In this document: positions 1-11,533 of the stretch, in pieces
Layout: the number at the start of each line of letters is the position of its first letter
How positions within the stretch are numbered: the first letter of the stretch is position 1
Assembly (NCBI RefSeq): GCF_963576675.1
Contig: NC_088916.1
Coordinates: 78,261,501-78,325,500 of the forward strand
Length of the DNA: 64,000 nt
Direction: 5' to 3'
Source: Euphorbia lathyris
Taxonomy: Eukaryota > Streptophyta > Magnoliopsida > Malpighiales > Euphorbiaceae
Program-made: the position numbers and the translations under genes
Notes under the pieces: model-generated
What the model was told of the DNA's origin: nothing
The model's input: the letters and a program-made list of their open reading frames with translations, nothing else
Databases searched by the model: none

Positions 1-75
1 TATGTAATTGGTTGAGTAAATGGGTTAAATATGTAAATGGGCCTCCCATTTGACCTAGTTTTGTAATTTTCCCAA
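1..75 (+). repeat. Right-end fragment of a MULE-like repeat
   Basis: The stretch ending in TTTTGTAATTTTCCC resembles the right ends at 6060-6145 and 38400-38486: a TAAATATGTAAAT motif, then TTTGAC, then TAATTTTCCC. The left part of the element would lie outside the window. The family is inferred from the 3233-6145 copy, which has a 9-bp target duplication. Confidence 0.45.
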
Positions 76-199
76 AATTATATCATCTAACCAATGAGGA
101 ACAAAGAAAGAAACAAAAGAATTAGCATAGAGCATGTCTTGCAACTAAGTGAGCAACTCCATTCCTTAATCTAGGGACAGAAGACACTTAGAAGTCTTT

Positions 200-2160
200 G
201 TGATCTGCAAGAATATGTTTGCAGTCCTGAAGAAGACTGATGAATTCTGTGATATCAATTGCATGGAAATTAATTCCATCAATGATAAACTTTGCATCCA
301 TCTTAAATTTTTAATTCAGATAAACAACCCATTCCAAACCCATCCTGAGACCCAACACTTTCATTATTTTTACCTCAAAAATACCAACCATCTTCATACT
401 TTTACAAGCAATAAAATGACCACCATCACCATGAATGACTGCTCCTGCTCCACACATATTCTGTTGCCTGAAAATCACGCCGTCGACATTACATTTGACG
501 AAACCAGTTTGAGGGAACTTCCAGCGAATCACTGTGTCAGAATTTACAGATCGGTTGTCGATGTTGCAAACTTGACAAGGTGCCCAATCAAGGCAGAAAG
601 ATCGAATAACACGGAACTATTCATAGGCGAGTTGCATTGATTGTCCCAAAGACGATTATTGCGTTGACGCCATATAATATAAAGAACCATACATGCTTTG
701 TTTATTTCTTCTTCGTTTGCCCTTTGACAGAGATCATGGAACCAATCAACATCATTATCAAAATCCCCAATCGATTGACATAAACATTCAGCATTCCAAC
801 AACTTGAGGCAAATGAGCAAGCCACGAAGAGATGCTAAATGTATTCTATATCATTCGGACAGATTAAACAGTCGTTATGAATTGTAATAGGACGAGCCTG
901 CAATTGGGACCAAAGAGGAAGACAACGGGAGCATAATCTCGATAAAAACATAATAATCTTTGGTGGAAGCTTTAGAGTCCAAATTTTGTTCAAGCCACCA
1001 ATCGAGTTACCAACATACATGAATCTATCCAGTGCTTTATAACCCGAATTAGAGGAGTAGAAACCATTTTTTTTGTGAAATGTCATACTATATTATCATT
1101 TGAAATACCATGAGGGACCACTATATTGCAAACTAAAACATAATCAACTTCATTAAACTAAGAGGCCACCTTTTCTTGATCCCAAACTTTCATACCTTGC
1201 AAAAAAAGATCAGACACCATCACTACTTCCAAATCATTTGGACAAATGATACTAACATAAAAATTAGTATGCTTTCAGATCCAAGGATCATGCCAAACAT
1301 GAATAGAACTACCATCCCCTAAATTCCACCATAAACCAAGGCTAAGAACATATCTAGAACTCCACACACTTCTCCAAATAAAATTAGGACTGGTGCCCAA
1401 ACTGGAAGAAAGGAAAGTATTGCAGGGAAAAAATTTCTTTGAACAATCTACTAACCAAAGTATGTAGATTTGAGATGAATTTCCAACCTTGCTTACCGAG
1501 AAGGGAAAGATTAAATAAGTGGAGGTCAGGAATCCAAGCCCCCTCTATCTTTATCACAACACAAGTTAGACCAATCAAACCAATGAATGTATTAAATAAG
1601 TGGAGGTCAGGAATCTAAGCCCCTTCTATCTTTATCATGACACAAGTTAGACCAATCAAACCAATGAATGTTTATGCTACCATCATTTTTCGTACCCCAC
1701 CAAAAGGAGTTTATCATTTTCTATAGCTCATCACAAATAGAACAGGACATGAGAAAAGTACTCATACAAAAAAGTAGGCAAAGCTTGAGCAATAGATTTA
1801 AGTAACACTACCTTCCCGACACTATACAAGAACCGAAACACCCAACTATTAAGCCTCTTTCTAAGTTTGTCAATAAGAAACATGAAGATACGCCGCTTGG
1901 ATCCCCCAATAAGAGAAAGAAGACCCAAGTATCTACCAGTGTCCAACGACAAATGCATCCTCAATAGATCACAAATATCCAAACGAAGAGCAGTCCTATA
2001 ACATTAGAATTGAAGAAAATCCCAAACTTATTCAAATTGATAATCTATCCAAAAGTTGCTCCATAATCTGTTAGAATATTAGACACAACATGCGTTTCAA
2101 CAATAGAAGCACCAAAAATAGAAATATTATCCCTAACATAAAAAAATAACACAATTAAGG
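200..2160 (-). mobile_element. Decayed L1-type LINE, 3' half of ORF2
   Basis: Read on the minus strand, broken reading frames follow the order of a plant L1 ORF2 3' half. At 1982-1731 is the segment after the reverse transcriptase palm (GRYLGL, KRLNSW, GKVVLLKSIAQALPT). An FWWG-type segment follows near 1715, then LFNLSLLGKQGWKF at about 1510. A zinc-binding reverse-transcriptase region (PPKIIMFLSRL, then C..C) lies at 1086-835, and an RNase H-like domain (GFVKCNVDG, GAGAVIHGDGG) at 532-311. Stops and frameshifts separate the pieces, so it cannot be active. No ORF1, poly-A tail or target duplication was recognised. Confidence 0.8.
1511..1670. repeat. 81-bp tandem duplication inside the LINE
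   Basis: The segment starting TTAAATAAGTGGAGGTCAGG at 1511 recurs at 1592 with only a few substitutions. The period is 81 bp and the two copies are head-to-tail. It duplicates the LFNLSLLGKQGW-coding part of the LINE, so it arose after or during decay of that element. Confidence 0.85.
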
Positions 2161-2623
2161 ACCTAAGGTTCACAACTTGGACCAATTTTGGACATCGCTA
2201 ACATATTTATTTACACAGTTAACTATTCCATTTTCTCAATCCATACCATCTCATTCACTTGTCACTTGATTGAAAATTTTAATATATAAATATATCAAAA
2301 CAGTCCTTGTAAAATTTTAAAACAATTCACACCCTTATTTTTCTTCCATAATTACCTTCATCATGTCTCATCCAAACATAAACCCCTAAATATAAACAAA
2401 TCTCTTTACAAAAAGAACCTAGAAATCTAAATTGATTAATAGAAATTAAAAAACCTAACTTCATAAATAAATCTCACAAATCCATAAAACAATTTCATTG
2501 ACAAGAAGAGAAAAGGAATCTGATTTTGCAAAACCACAGAATTCCCATTCTCCTCCATTTCCCATGCCATTGTTTTGGTTGGATCTGAAATTCAAATGCA
2601 AAGATATATGTGATTACTGAAGG

Positions 2624-2792
2624 TAGACCTGTCCATGGCCGGGCTGGGCCGGGCTCGGGCCGGACCAGTCGGGTTTTTAAGTAAAAATGCTCAGTCCAAG
2701 CCCAGCCCAGCCCACAATTAATTTAGGCAGGCTCGGGTCGGGCTGGGCTCGGGCTTAAAAATCAAATCCCGAGCCCAACCCATATAAGCCCA

Positions 2793-2831
<39 letters not shown>

Positions 2832-3094
2832 GTTAATTATAAAAAAAATAAATATTATACTCAAAAATAGATATTTAATATATAAATATATATTTATTAA
2901 TTAATATTAATAAGCGGGCCGGGCTGGGCCGGCCCGTGTTATTTTTATTAATCCCAAGCCCGTCCAAAAAATAAGCGGGCTTTGGCGGGCCTGGACCAAG
3001 CTGGGCCGATGAACAATTTTTATTGTCCAAGCCCGGTCCAAGGGACACGGGCCTGGGCGGGCCGGGCGGGTACCCGGACCCGTGGACAGGTCTA
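2624..3094. mobile_element. hAT-type MITE with 8-bp target duplication
   Basis: The element begins TAGACCTGTCCA and ends TGGACAGGTCTA, giving near-perfect terminal inverted repeats. It is flanked on both sides by ACTGAAGG (2616-2623 and 3095-3102), an 8-bp duplication typical of hAT transposons. The interior is GC-rich subterminal repeat (GGGCCGGGC-like) around a (TA)n core at about 2800-2829. There is no coding capacity, so it is non-autonomous. Confidence 0.9.
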
Positions 3095-3394
3095 ACTGAA
3101 GGAAACAAAATCAATCAAAGAAGATAGGAGATGATATTCCTTCAAACCATAAAACTCGTAAAAAAATCAAAACCCACAAATTCAAAATTACAAACCCATA
3201 AATTTTTAATCACCACAAACCTATAATTTTAAGGGAAAATTATAAAACTGAATCAAATTGGAGGTTCATTTATATATTTAGACCAATTACCCAACGCATT
3301 ATTACTTTCCCAGAACACTCCTTAGGTGAGAACCACTCAAAACTACGTAGTTTTGGGTGTAAAAATTAATTAAAAAACGCTAATGTTGCTGCTG

Positions 3395-3448
3395 GGGTTC
3401 GAACCCTAGCCTCCTCACTTACAACCCACACTACTTACCACTAAGCCA
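3395..3448 (-). other. tRNA-like Pol III promoter boxes in left arm
   Basis: On the minus strand an A-box match TGGCTTAGTGG (3438-3448) is followed by a B box GGTTCGAACCC (3395-3405). Both fit the TRGYNNARNGG and GGTTCGANNCC consensus exactly. The spacing, about 43 nt start to start, is within the tRNA/SINE range. I do not see a full cloverleaf, so this is tRNA-like, not a tRNA gene. Whether it is transcribed is unknown. Confidence 0.55.
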
Positions 3449-3834
3449 TTTGTTTCTCTTAGGTATACTGCCGCGCGCTGATTAATATACAAATGCCCTT
3501 GTAGCTTCTATTGTTTAATATTTGATGCATACACTTATTAATATTGGTTAAATTCACATAATAATTATTAATAGAAAAAAACAAATGTGCATAATAATTA
3601 ATTATTAATAGAAAAAAAAACCAAGAACATGCTCTAATTTCTTATTTATTTAATTCCTCTATATTTTTGTAATTTATGTTTTAAATTGTTAAGGACGATG
3701 TTCTAAATATTGTTACATATGTTCTAAACTTTATAATTTGTGTTCTAAAAATTAAGATAATGTTTTAAAAAAAATAGTAAATATATGGGCCATTTTTTTG
3801 TTCAAAAAAAAACTCACATTCTAAATAACATAAC

Positions 3835-4320
3835 GTATGTTCTAAAAAACATAACATATGTTCTAAAGTTTATAGTTTGTGTTCCAAAAATTAAGTATAA
3901 TTTTCTAAAAAAAGCAGTAGATATCTGGATCATTTTTTCACTTGTTCTATAATATAATTTATAACTCATGTTCGAAAAAACATAACACGTGTTCTAAAAA
4001 ACATAACGTATGTTCTAAAAAATATGTCGTACGTTCTAACTTCATAGTTCGTGTTTTAAAAGTTAAAATATATGTTATAACGTATGTTTTAAAAAATATA
4101 TAGTTTGTGTTCTATTAATTAAGTATAATGTTCTAAAAAATCAGTAGATATCTGGATCGTTTTTTCATTTGTTCTATAATATAATTTATAACTCATGTTC
4201 GAAAAAACATAACACATGTTCTAAAAAACATAACGTATGTTCTAAAAAATATGTCGTACGTTCTAAACTTCATAGTTCGTGTTTTAAAAGTTAAAATATA
4301 TGTTCTAACGTATGTTTAAA
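3835..4320. repeat. Two direct copies of a 227-bp AT-rich unit
   Basis: The motif CAGTAGATATCTGG occurs at 3915 and again at 4142, with the surrounding GTTCTAAAAAACATAACGTA blocks repeated in the same order. This gives a period of about 227 bp. A shorter GTTCTAAAAAA motif is reiterated within each copy. It forms the core between the inverted arms and has no coding potential. Confidence 0.7.
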
Positions 4321-4611
4321 AAAATATATTTTCTTATATAACATAAATTACAAAAATATAAAGGAATTAAATAAATAAGAAATTGGAGCATGTTTTTGGA
4401 TTTTCTTTCTATTAATAATTCATTATTATGGACATTTTCTTTCTATTAATAATTCATTATTATGCAAATTTTTTTTTTTTTCTATTAATAATTTATTATT
4501 ATGCAAATTTAATCAATATTAATAAGTGCATGCATTAAATATTAAACAATAGAAGCTACAAGGGCATTGGTATATTAAGTAGTGCGCAACATAACATGCA
4601 AGGAAAGCAAA

Positions 4612-4664
4612 TGGTTTAATGGTAAGGAGTGTGGAATATAAGTGAGGAGGCTAGGTTCGAACCC
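4612..4664 (+). other. tRNA-like Pol III promoter boxes in right arm
   Basis: An A-box match TGGTTTAATGG (4612-4622) and a B box GGTTCGAACCC (4654-4664) are spaced 42 nt apart, as in tRNA-derived SINEs. It is the inverted counterpart of the pair at 3395-3448, so the two would be transcribed toward the element ends if active. Box identity is seen directly; promoter activity is inference. Confidence 0.55.
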
Positions 4665-4977
4665 CACCAACAACATTAGCGTTTTTTAATTAATTTTTAC
4701 ACTCAAAACTACGTAGTTTTGAGTGGTTCTCACCTAAGGAGTGTTCTCACCTAAGAAAGGGTTCTCACAAGAGCCCTCTCATATATATATATAACAACTT
4801 AGAAATTTTTTACTATTTCTTCTTTCTCTCTTTGTTTCTTTCTTCATTTGTAAACTTGGCACTCCATTTTTAATTATCGACTCATATATACGTAAAATCT
4901 TTCTTCTTGCGAACTTGACACTCCGTTTTTTAGTATTTTGTATGTTTTGCCCAGGATAATACTTTCCGCATATGATT

Positions 4978-5140
4978 TTACTTTTGCATTTTTCGCAAAC
5001 TACAAAGCCCGAGCAAAACTGCGAAGAGAAATGCTACGTCTCACAGTTTCACAAAACTGCAAAGCAAATTCATGTACTGAAGTAGCATTTCCCTTCGCAA
5101 TTTTGCTCAGGCTTCGCAGTTTGCGATATTTGCGAAGCAT
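4978..5140. repeat. Imperfect inverted repeat (GCGAAG-rich hairpin)
   Basis: The left arm (TTCGCAAACTACAAAGCCC, then GAGCAAAACTGCGAAG and AAATGCTAC) is mirrored by the right arm (GTAGCATTTCCCTTCGCA, then TTTTGCTCAGGCTTCGC). The arms are about 60 bp with a short central spacer. It lies in the interior of the 2.9-kb MULE-like element. The open frame across it (4938-5189) is judged fortuitous. Confidence 0.6.
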
Positions 5141-5641
5141 TATCTTTTATTATTTACCTAGAATATACACAAGTAAACAACATATATAGCCAAACGACAT
5201 CAAAACATAACATTATCAAATTTTACAACAAGGTTGCAACAATAATTCAAACTCTAACCCCTAAACTAAGTACTTCCCTGGTGATCAGTTCTTGGATCAG
5301 TAAGTATATGAGGCTCATTGAAGGAAGTTTGAAGCTGATTAGTGAATGTACCAGGGGTATGCCTTTCAGCAATGGCATGAGCACCACTGTACTATAGTAA
5401 ACCCTAAACCCAAAAATACAACATTTGCTCTCTAGTTATTTTGGTCTTCACTTTCTTCACCACATCACAATCACCACTCACTATGATTGATGTCTGTGTA
5501 TTCAAGCTAAACGAATATTTGAATTTGATGTCTTTGTATTCAACCTTCACAAAAATTACGTCATTTTAGGGAAGTAATGAAAGAAATGCTTCGCAGTAAG
5601 CGAACTGCGATGTTTGCGAAGAGAAATACAACCTGACAAAT

Positions 5642-5769
5642 ATGAGTTTGATTCGCATTTTGCAAAAAATACGAAGCAAACTCATTCTGCAAAGTTATTT
5701 TCTAGAGAAAATACTACTTCAGTGGATGAGTTTGCTTCGCAACTTTCACAAAATGTGAAGCAAACTCAT
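5642..5769. repeat. Two tandem hairpin units, 84-bp period
   Basis: Each unit has a stem of ATGAGTTTG...CAAACTCAT. The second unit (5726-5769) has a perfect 13-bp stem, ATGAGTTTGCTTC against GAAGCAAACTCAT; the first (5642-5684) has mismatches. The copies are spaced 84 bp apart and are followed by a shared GAAGTTATTTT-like segment. Confidence 0.65.
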
Positions 5770-6702
5770 TATACGAAGTTATTTTTTAGAAATAGAGGAA
5801 GATGAACGCAGAAATAAAGTAGATACTTACATTCTTTTCGTCTTTTGCCATTGAAATCGACAATAAACATATGATAAACGCAGAAGAACGATGCATTCGA
5901 TTCGCACACAAAAAAAAAGAAACAAAAAGAGGAAGAAGAAACGGGATGATGAAAAAATGGCTTCAGTTCGCATAATAAAAAGAAAGGAAGAGAGGAAGAC
6001 GAAACGAGAGAAAGGAAGAGAGGAAGATGAAATGATTGGGGCATTTTGGAAAAGTTACAAATAAATAGTTTAGATGTAATATATTAGATAAGTGGTCTAA
6101 ATATGTAAATGCGCATTTCATTTGACAAAATTTTATAATTTTCCCTAATTTTAATGAACTAAAATCAAAATTCTTTATTGGCATAATAATATGATAAATA
6201 TACCTAAAAGCCGTGCAACAAAAATTGGCAAGCAAAATCACCAAGTAGAGGAAATACCAAGAGTTCAACTTCAAAAATATAAAATGGCGTTCTCGAAGGA
6301 AGAAAACAATAAGAAATTATAGAAAATTTATAACAATATTTGATGAGCCACAGATTCTTGCGATTTTTTTTTCATGAGTTCAACCTTTTGATGAAGTTCT
6401 GATCAGAACTGATAATATTAGAAAAACAAGAGAACTGAGGTTTTAATGAAGTTCTAATGATAGCTCCAACGATTTATTATTAGAAAAAAAGAGGTTTTTG
6501 CTTTAAAAAAATTCAATCACGTGATAAGTGAATGAGATGATGGATATATGGATTAAGAAAACGAAATACTGTGTAAATAAAAATATCAATTATGCCCAAA
6601 ATTGGTTTAAGTTGTGAACTTTATTGTGCTATTTTTGGCGTTTGGAATAATATTGCTCCTAGCTGTCAATGTTAAGGGCATTTTTGCACTTTATCCCTTT
6701 AG

Positions 6703-7852
6703 ACTAATTACAACACAAGTTACCAAACTAGATACTTCCAAAGTTAACTTTTCTGAAATTCCCTTAGCCCTTGTTTGGGAGGAGGTTAATGGGATTAAAT
6801 GGGAGTAATGGAAGGTTAAGTATTGAGTTAACCTTGTTTGGGAGTTATTTTTTAAGAGTAAATGGAGGTTAATGAGGTTAAATGTTTACTTCCTCTAACC
6901 TCCAAACTCTAACCTCCAAATTGGGGGTTAATGGGAGTAACGTAAACTTTTTTAAAATTTCTTGTCTCTGCAGAGTAAATTTAACATTCTTTCCCTTCCA
7001 TATTTAAACTCTCAAACAAGATTAAACATTTAACCTCATTTACATCCTATAAATTCCCAAACAAGGTTAATTGTTAACTTTCCGTTCCATCACTTCCATT
7101 CCCTTTCCATTACCTCCTTTAACTCTCCCCTCCGTTAACCTCCAAACTCCCAAACAAAGGCTTAGTATATATACTATCACTTAACATATTTTGTGCAGAG
7201 ACAACTACAGAGCGATTTTGGTGCGATTTTTACTGCGTTTTGGGTGCAATTTTTACTGCAATTTTGGTGCGACTCAATTGCAAAGGTCGGAAAGAAGGCA
7301 TAAGGGAAACATGAAAATAAAACAACTTCGCAATTATATACTCTTTTGCATCGTGAAACAAAATAGGCTTAAAATACTTCGCAGTTGAAGCAACTGCAAA
7401 ATAGATGATAAAACAACGAAGACAATTGTCTCCACAGTGGAAGCAATTACGGAGGAAATTCAAATTACTTATATTTACTTCGGAGTTACTTCCACTGCGG
7501 AGTTTTCATGAATGCGATTTTATATTTCTGCTGGAATAAGAAGATTTCTAACATTCAAACACACAAATACATTCCAAATAGGTTTCCTATAAGTTTTTTT
7601 ATAAGTTTTTAACGTAACTCTAACCCTAATAATGTCTTAAATTAGTAGAAAAACTAAACTCTAAAATCGCATAAAAAAACCGTACAAAAAATGTAGCAAA
7701 AACCGCACCAAAATTGCACAAAATCGCTCCGCAATTGTCACCACACAAATTAAGTTATGCACAAAATATGTTAAGTGATAGTATATATACTAATGATATT
7801 TCAGAAAAGTTAACTTTAAAAGTACCTAATTTGATAAGAGATATCGAGTCTA
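6703..7852. mobile_element. Inverted-repeat element interrupted by a Tourist MITE
   Basis: The left arm (6703-6766 plus 7162-7205 after removing the MITE) matches the reverse complement of 7745-7852. Shared blocks are AAAGTTAACTTTTCTGAAAT, TTAGTATATATACTATCACT and TAACATATTTTGTGCA. The interior (7206-7744) is a low-GC stretch with inverted GCGATTTTGGTGC motifs. Exact termini and a target duplication were not resolved. It is probably a non-autonomous DNA transposon of unknown superfamily. Confidence 0.6.
6767..7161. mobile_element. Tourist-like (PIF/Harbinger) MITE
   Basis: The ends are GCCCTTGTTTGGGAG and CTCCCAAACAAAGGC, almost perfect terminal inverted repeats. They are flanked by the 3-bp duplication TTA (6764-6766 and 7162-7164). 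The 395-bp length, the interior of GGTTAATG/CATTAACC repeats and the lack of coding sequence fit a Tourist MITE. It sits inside the left arm of a larger inverted-repeat element, so it inserted later. Confidence 0.9.
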
Positions 7853-7887
7853 AATATATAATACAACCTCTCAATTGCCCAATTTTA

Positions 7888-10800
7888 GGGTTAAGGTGCA
7901 AAAATACCCCTAACGTTTTGGGACAGGAGCAATTTTACCTCTAACGTCTAAAATGTTGCAATTTTACCCCTAACGTTTGTAGCCTAGAGCAATTTTACCT
8001 ATAACGTTGATAAATTGAGTCAATATAAAAATAATTGATCAAACTGTCTTCTCGGTTATGAATCTTATCATCTACACTTCACACATACATTATTTTATCA
8101 GTAACAAATCACAAACATATGTTGGGGTGAAGAAAATAAAAAAAAATATTATTTTTTAAACGAATTAGACAAAAAAAAAATCAAAAAAATCACCGAATTT
8201 ATAAATATTAATCTTCAAATCTATTTTTAAATTACAAAAAAAAGAAATCATTTTTTAGAACGATGGATATGCAATTGATGCAAAATAAATGCAAAATAAA
8301 GAACAAAAATATTTGTGTTTTATAATCTATATATAATATAAAACAGTAACGATGGAGCTGAGGTGTCACTTCCTCCTTTTTTACTGATAAAAAATATAAT
8401 ATAAAATATAATATATTAACTTTAGTTATATTATTATATTTATTTATAAAAAGATTATCTTATTCGTACTATATCTAAGAGATCTACAGAATTTAAATTA
8501 ATCCCTAAAATCTCTCTAATTCTCTGCATATCTATATCTAAAAGTTCTACATGATTTAAATTAATCCCTAAAATCTCTCTAAGTCTCTGCATATCTATAT
8601 CTAAAAGTTCTACATAATTTAAATTAATCCCTAAAATCCCTCTAATTCTCTACATATCTATATATATATAATATAAAACAGTAACGATGGAGCTGAGGTG
8701 TCACTTTCTCCTTTTTTACTGATAAAAAATATAATAAAAAATATAATATATTAACTTTAATTATATTATTATATTTATTTATAAAAAGATTATTTTATCC
8801 GTACTATATCTAAGAGTTCTACATAATTTAAATTAATCCCTAAAATCTCTCTAATTCTCTGCATATCTATATCTAAAAATTATACATAATTTAAATTAAT
8901 CCCTAAAATATCTCTAATTCTCTACATATCTATATCTAAAAGTTCTACATAATTTAAATTAGTCCCTAAAATCTCTTCAATTCTCTGCATATCTATATAT
9001 AATATAAAACAGTAACGACGGAGCTGATGTGTCACTTCCTCATTTTTTACTGATAAAAAATATAATAAAAAATATAATATATTAACTTTAGTTATATTAT
9101 TATATTTATTTATAAAAAGATTATTTTATCCGTACTATATCTAAGAGTTCTACAGAATCTATATATAATATAAAACAGTAACGACGGAACTGAGGTGTCA
9201 CTTCCTCATTTTTTACTGATAAAAAATATAATATATTAACTTTAGTTATATTATTATATTTATTTATAAAAAGATTATTTTATCCGTACTATATCTAAGA
9301 GTTCTACAGAATTTAAATTAATTCCTAAAATCTTTCTAATTCTCTGCATATCTATATCTAAACGTTCTACATAATTTAAATTAGTCCCTAAAATCTCTCT
9401 AATTCTCTGCATATCTACATCTCTCTAATTCTCTACATAATTTAAATTAATCCCTAAAATCTCTCTAATTCTCTGCATATCTATATCTAAAAGTTATACA
9501 TAATTTAAATTAATCCCTAAAATATCTCTAATTCCCTCCATATCTATATCTAAAAGTTCTACATAATTTAAATTACTCCCTAAAATCTCTCTAATTCTCT
9601 GCATATCTATATCTATATATAATATAAAACAGTAACGATAGAGCTGAGGTGTCACTTCCTCCTTTTTTACTGATAAAAAATATAATAAAAAATATAATAT
9701 ATTAATTTTAGTTATATTATTATATTTATTTATAAAAAGATTACTTTATCCGTACTATATCTAAGAGTTCTACATAATTTAAATTAATCCCTAAAATCTC
9801 TCTAATTCTCTGCATATCTATATCTAAGAGTTCTACAAAATTTAAATTAATCCCTAAAATCTCTCTAATTATCTGCATATCTATATCTATATATAATATA
9901 AAACAGTAACGATGGAGCTGAGGTGTCACTTCCTCCTTTTTTACTGATAAAAATATAATAAAAAATATAATATATTAACTTTAGTTATATTATTATATTT
10001 ATTTATAAAAAGATTATTTTATCTGTACTATATCTAAGAGATCTACAAAATTTAAATTAATCCCTAAAATCTCTTTAATTCTCTGCATATCTATATCTAA
10101 AAGTTATACATAATTTAAATTAATCCCTAAAATATCTCTAATTCTCTGCATATCTATATCTAAAAGTTCTACATAATTAATCTATCTAATTCTCTGCATA
10201 TCTATATATAATATAAAACAGTAACGATGGAGCTGAGGTGTCACTTCCTCATTTTTTTACTGATAAAAAATATAATATATTAACTTTAGTTATATTATTA
10301 TATTTTTTTATAAAAAGATTATTTTATCCGTATTATATCTAAGAGTTCTACAGAATTTAAATTAATCCCTAAAATCTCTCTAATTCTCTGCATATCTATC
10401 TATATATAATATAAAACAGTAACGATGGAGCTGAGGTGTCACTCCCTCATTTTTTACTGATAAAAAATATAATATAAAATATAATATATTAACTTGAGTT
10501 ATATTATTATATTTATTTATAAAAAGATTATTTTATCTGTACTATATCTAAGAGTTCTACAGAATTTAAATTAATCCTTAAAATCTCTCTAATTCTCTGC
10601 ATATCTATATCTAAAAGTTCTACATAATTTAAATTAATCCCTAAAATCTCTCTAATTTTCTGTATATCTATATCTAAAAGTTCTGCATAATTTAAATTAA
10701 TCCCTAAAATCCCTCTAATTCTCTGCATATCTATATTCTATATATAATATAAAACAGTAACGATGGAGCTGAGGTGTCACTTCCTCCTTTTTTACTAATA

Positions 10801-11297
10801 AAAAATATAATAAAAAATATAATATATTAACTTTAGTTATATTATAATATTTATTTATAAAAAGATTATTTTATTCGTACTATATCCAAGAGTTCTACAG
10901 AATTTAAATTAATCTCTAAAATCTCTTTAATTCTCTGCATATCTATATCTAAAAGTTCTACATAATTTAAATTAGTCCCTAAAATCTCTCTATTTCTTTG
11001 CATATCTATCTATATATAATATAAAACAGTAACGATGGAGCTGAGGTGTCACTTCCTCTTTTTTTATATCATTAATTGTAATTATTAATTATATTTTTGT
11101 TAATATTTATATATTAAGATGAATCGTGCATCGCACGGGTCAAAAACTAGTAGTGTCTAAAATTGACCCAAATTATTAATTTAGGGATAAAATTGCTCTT
11201 GGCTACAAAGGTTAGAGATAAAATTATACCATTATAGACGTTAAAGGTAAAATTACTCCTGACCCAGAACGTTAGGGGTATTTTTGCACCTTTAACC
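7888..11297. mobile_element. MULE-type MITE split by a Helitron
   Basis: The left end (GGGTTAAGGTGCAAAAATAC, continuing to about 8036) is the inverted partner of the right end (about 11158-11297, closing GGGGTATTTTTGCACCTTTA). The 9-mer CCAATTTTA flanks both sides (7879-7887 and 11298-11306), as expected for Mutator-like transposition. Without the Helitron at 8326-11150 it is about 585 bp. Related fragments lie at about 6600-6700, 16020-16160 and 18010-18117. Confidence 0.75.
8326..11150. mobile_element. Non-autonomous Helitron with reiterated 5' ends
   Basis: It starts TCTATATATAATATAAAACA after an A and ends CAAAAACTAG before a T, the expected TC...CTRR insertion between A and T. A GC-rich hairpin (CGTGC ATC GCACG) lies about 12 nt before the 3' end. 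The 5' terminal block, with AAAACAGTAACGATGGAG and GAGGTGTCACTTCCTC, recurs about ten times (near 8340, 8675, 9003, 9171, 9625, 9900, 10213, 10410, 10749 and 11023). Between heads are 60-65-bp subrepeats (AAATTAATCCCTAAAATCTC). No Rep/helicase coding is present; the open frames are repeat-derived. Confidence 0.85.
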
Positions 11298-11309
11298 CCA
11301 ATTTTATAA

Positions 11310-11533
11310 TCTATATATAATATAAAACAGTAACGATGGAACTGAGGTGTCACTTCCTCCTTTTTTAGTGATAAAAAATTTAATATATTAATTTTAATTT
11401 TATTATATATATTTATCTATAAAAAGATTATTGTATCCGTACTATATCTAAGAGCTCTACAGAATTTAAATTAATCCCTAAAATCTCTCTAATTCTCTGC
11501 ACATCTATATCTATATATAATATAAAACAGTAG
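11310..11533. mobile_element. Truncated Helitron 5'-end unit
   Basis: TCTATATATAATATAAAACA begins again right after the target duplication of the split MITE. It continues through the same GAACTGAGGTGTCACTTCC head and CCCTAAAATCTCTC subrepeat, then stops at about 11533 inside a second copy of the head. No 3' hairpin or CTAG end follows. It belongs to the subtype seen at 18632-19850 (TTTTTTAGTGATAAAAAATT). It abuts the DMS3-like remnant. Confidence 0.75.

Larger units (their letters stand above)
3311..4745. mobile_element. Nested fold-back element with about 370-bp inverted arms
   Basis: The left arm (about 3311-3680) and right arm (about 4350-4745) are imperfect inverted copies, sharing AGAACACTCCTTAGGTGAGA, a CTACGTAG palindrome, a GGTTCGAACCC box and an AGCTTCTATTGTTTAATATT segment. 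The right side continues to about 4780 with more end-like sequence (GGGTTCTCACAAGAGCCC) that is missing on the left, so the left tip is probably lost. The core is low-complexity repeat (GTTCTAAAAAACATAAC). Long inverted arms suggest a MULE or foldback derivative. No target duplication is clear. Confidence 0.65.
3233..6145. mobile_element. MULE-like element with 9-bp target duplication, carrying a nested element
   Basis: The left end starts GGGAAAATTATAAAAC and the right end closes with TTTTATAATTTTCCC. Both flanks carry the identical 9-mer TAATTTTAA (3224-3232 and 6146-6154). A 9-bp duplication with extended inverted ends fits Mutator-like elements. No transposase is visible. The interior holds a second fold-back element (3311-4745), a GCGAAG-rich hairpin region (4978-5140, 5642-5769) and a purine-rich stretch at 5880-6040. 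Related right ends occur at 1-75 and 38270-38486. Confidence 0.75.

Noticed and set aside
4612..4683. A functional tRNA gene in the right arm
   Set aside because: The A and B boxes are good, but acceptor and anticodon stems do not pair, so only a tRNA-like promoter is claimed.
9741..10728. Repeat-derived peptides such as RIREILGINLNYVELLDIDMQ
   Set aside because: They are translations of the Helitron subrepeat, with no start context or independent support. Similarity to leucine-rich repeats is accidental.
8326..11150. Regular repeats that could suggest a CRISPR-like or centromeric array
   Set aside because: The units have no unique spacers, and the boundaries are Helitron termini (TC...CTAG with hairpin).
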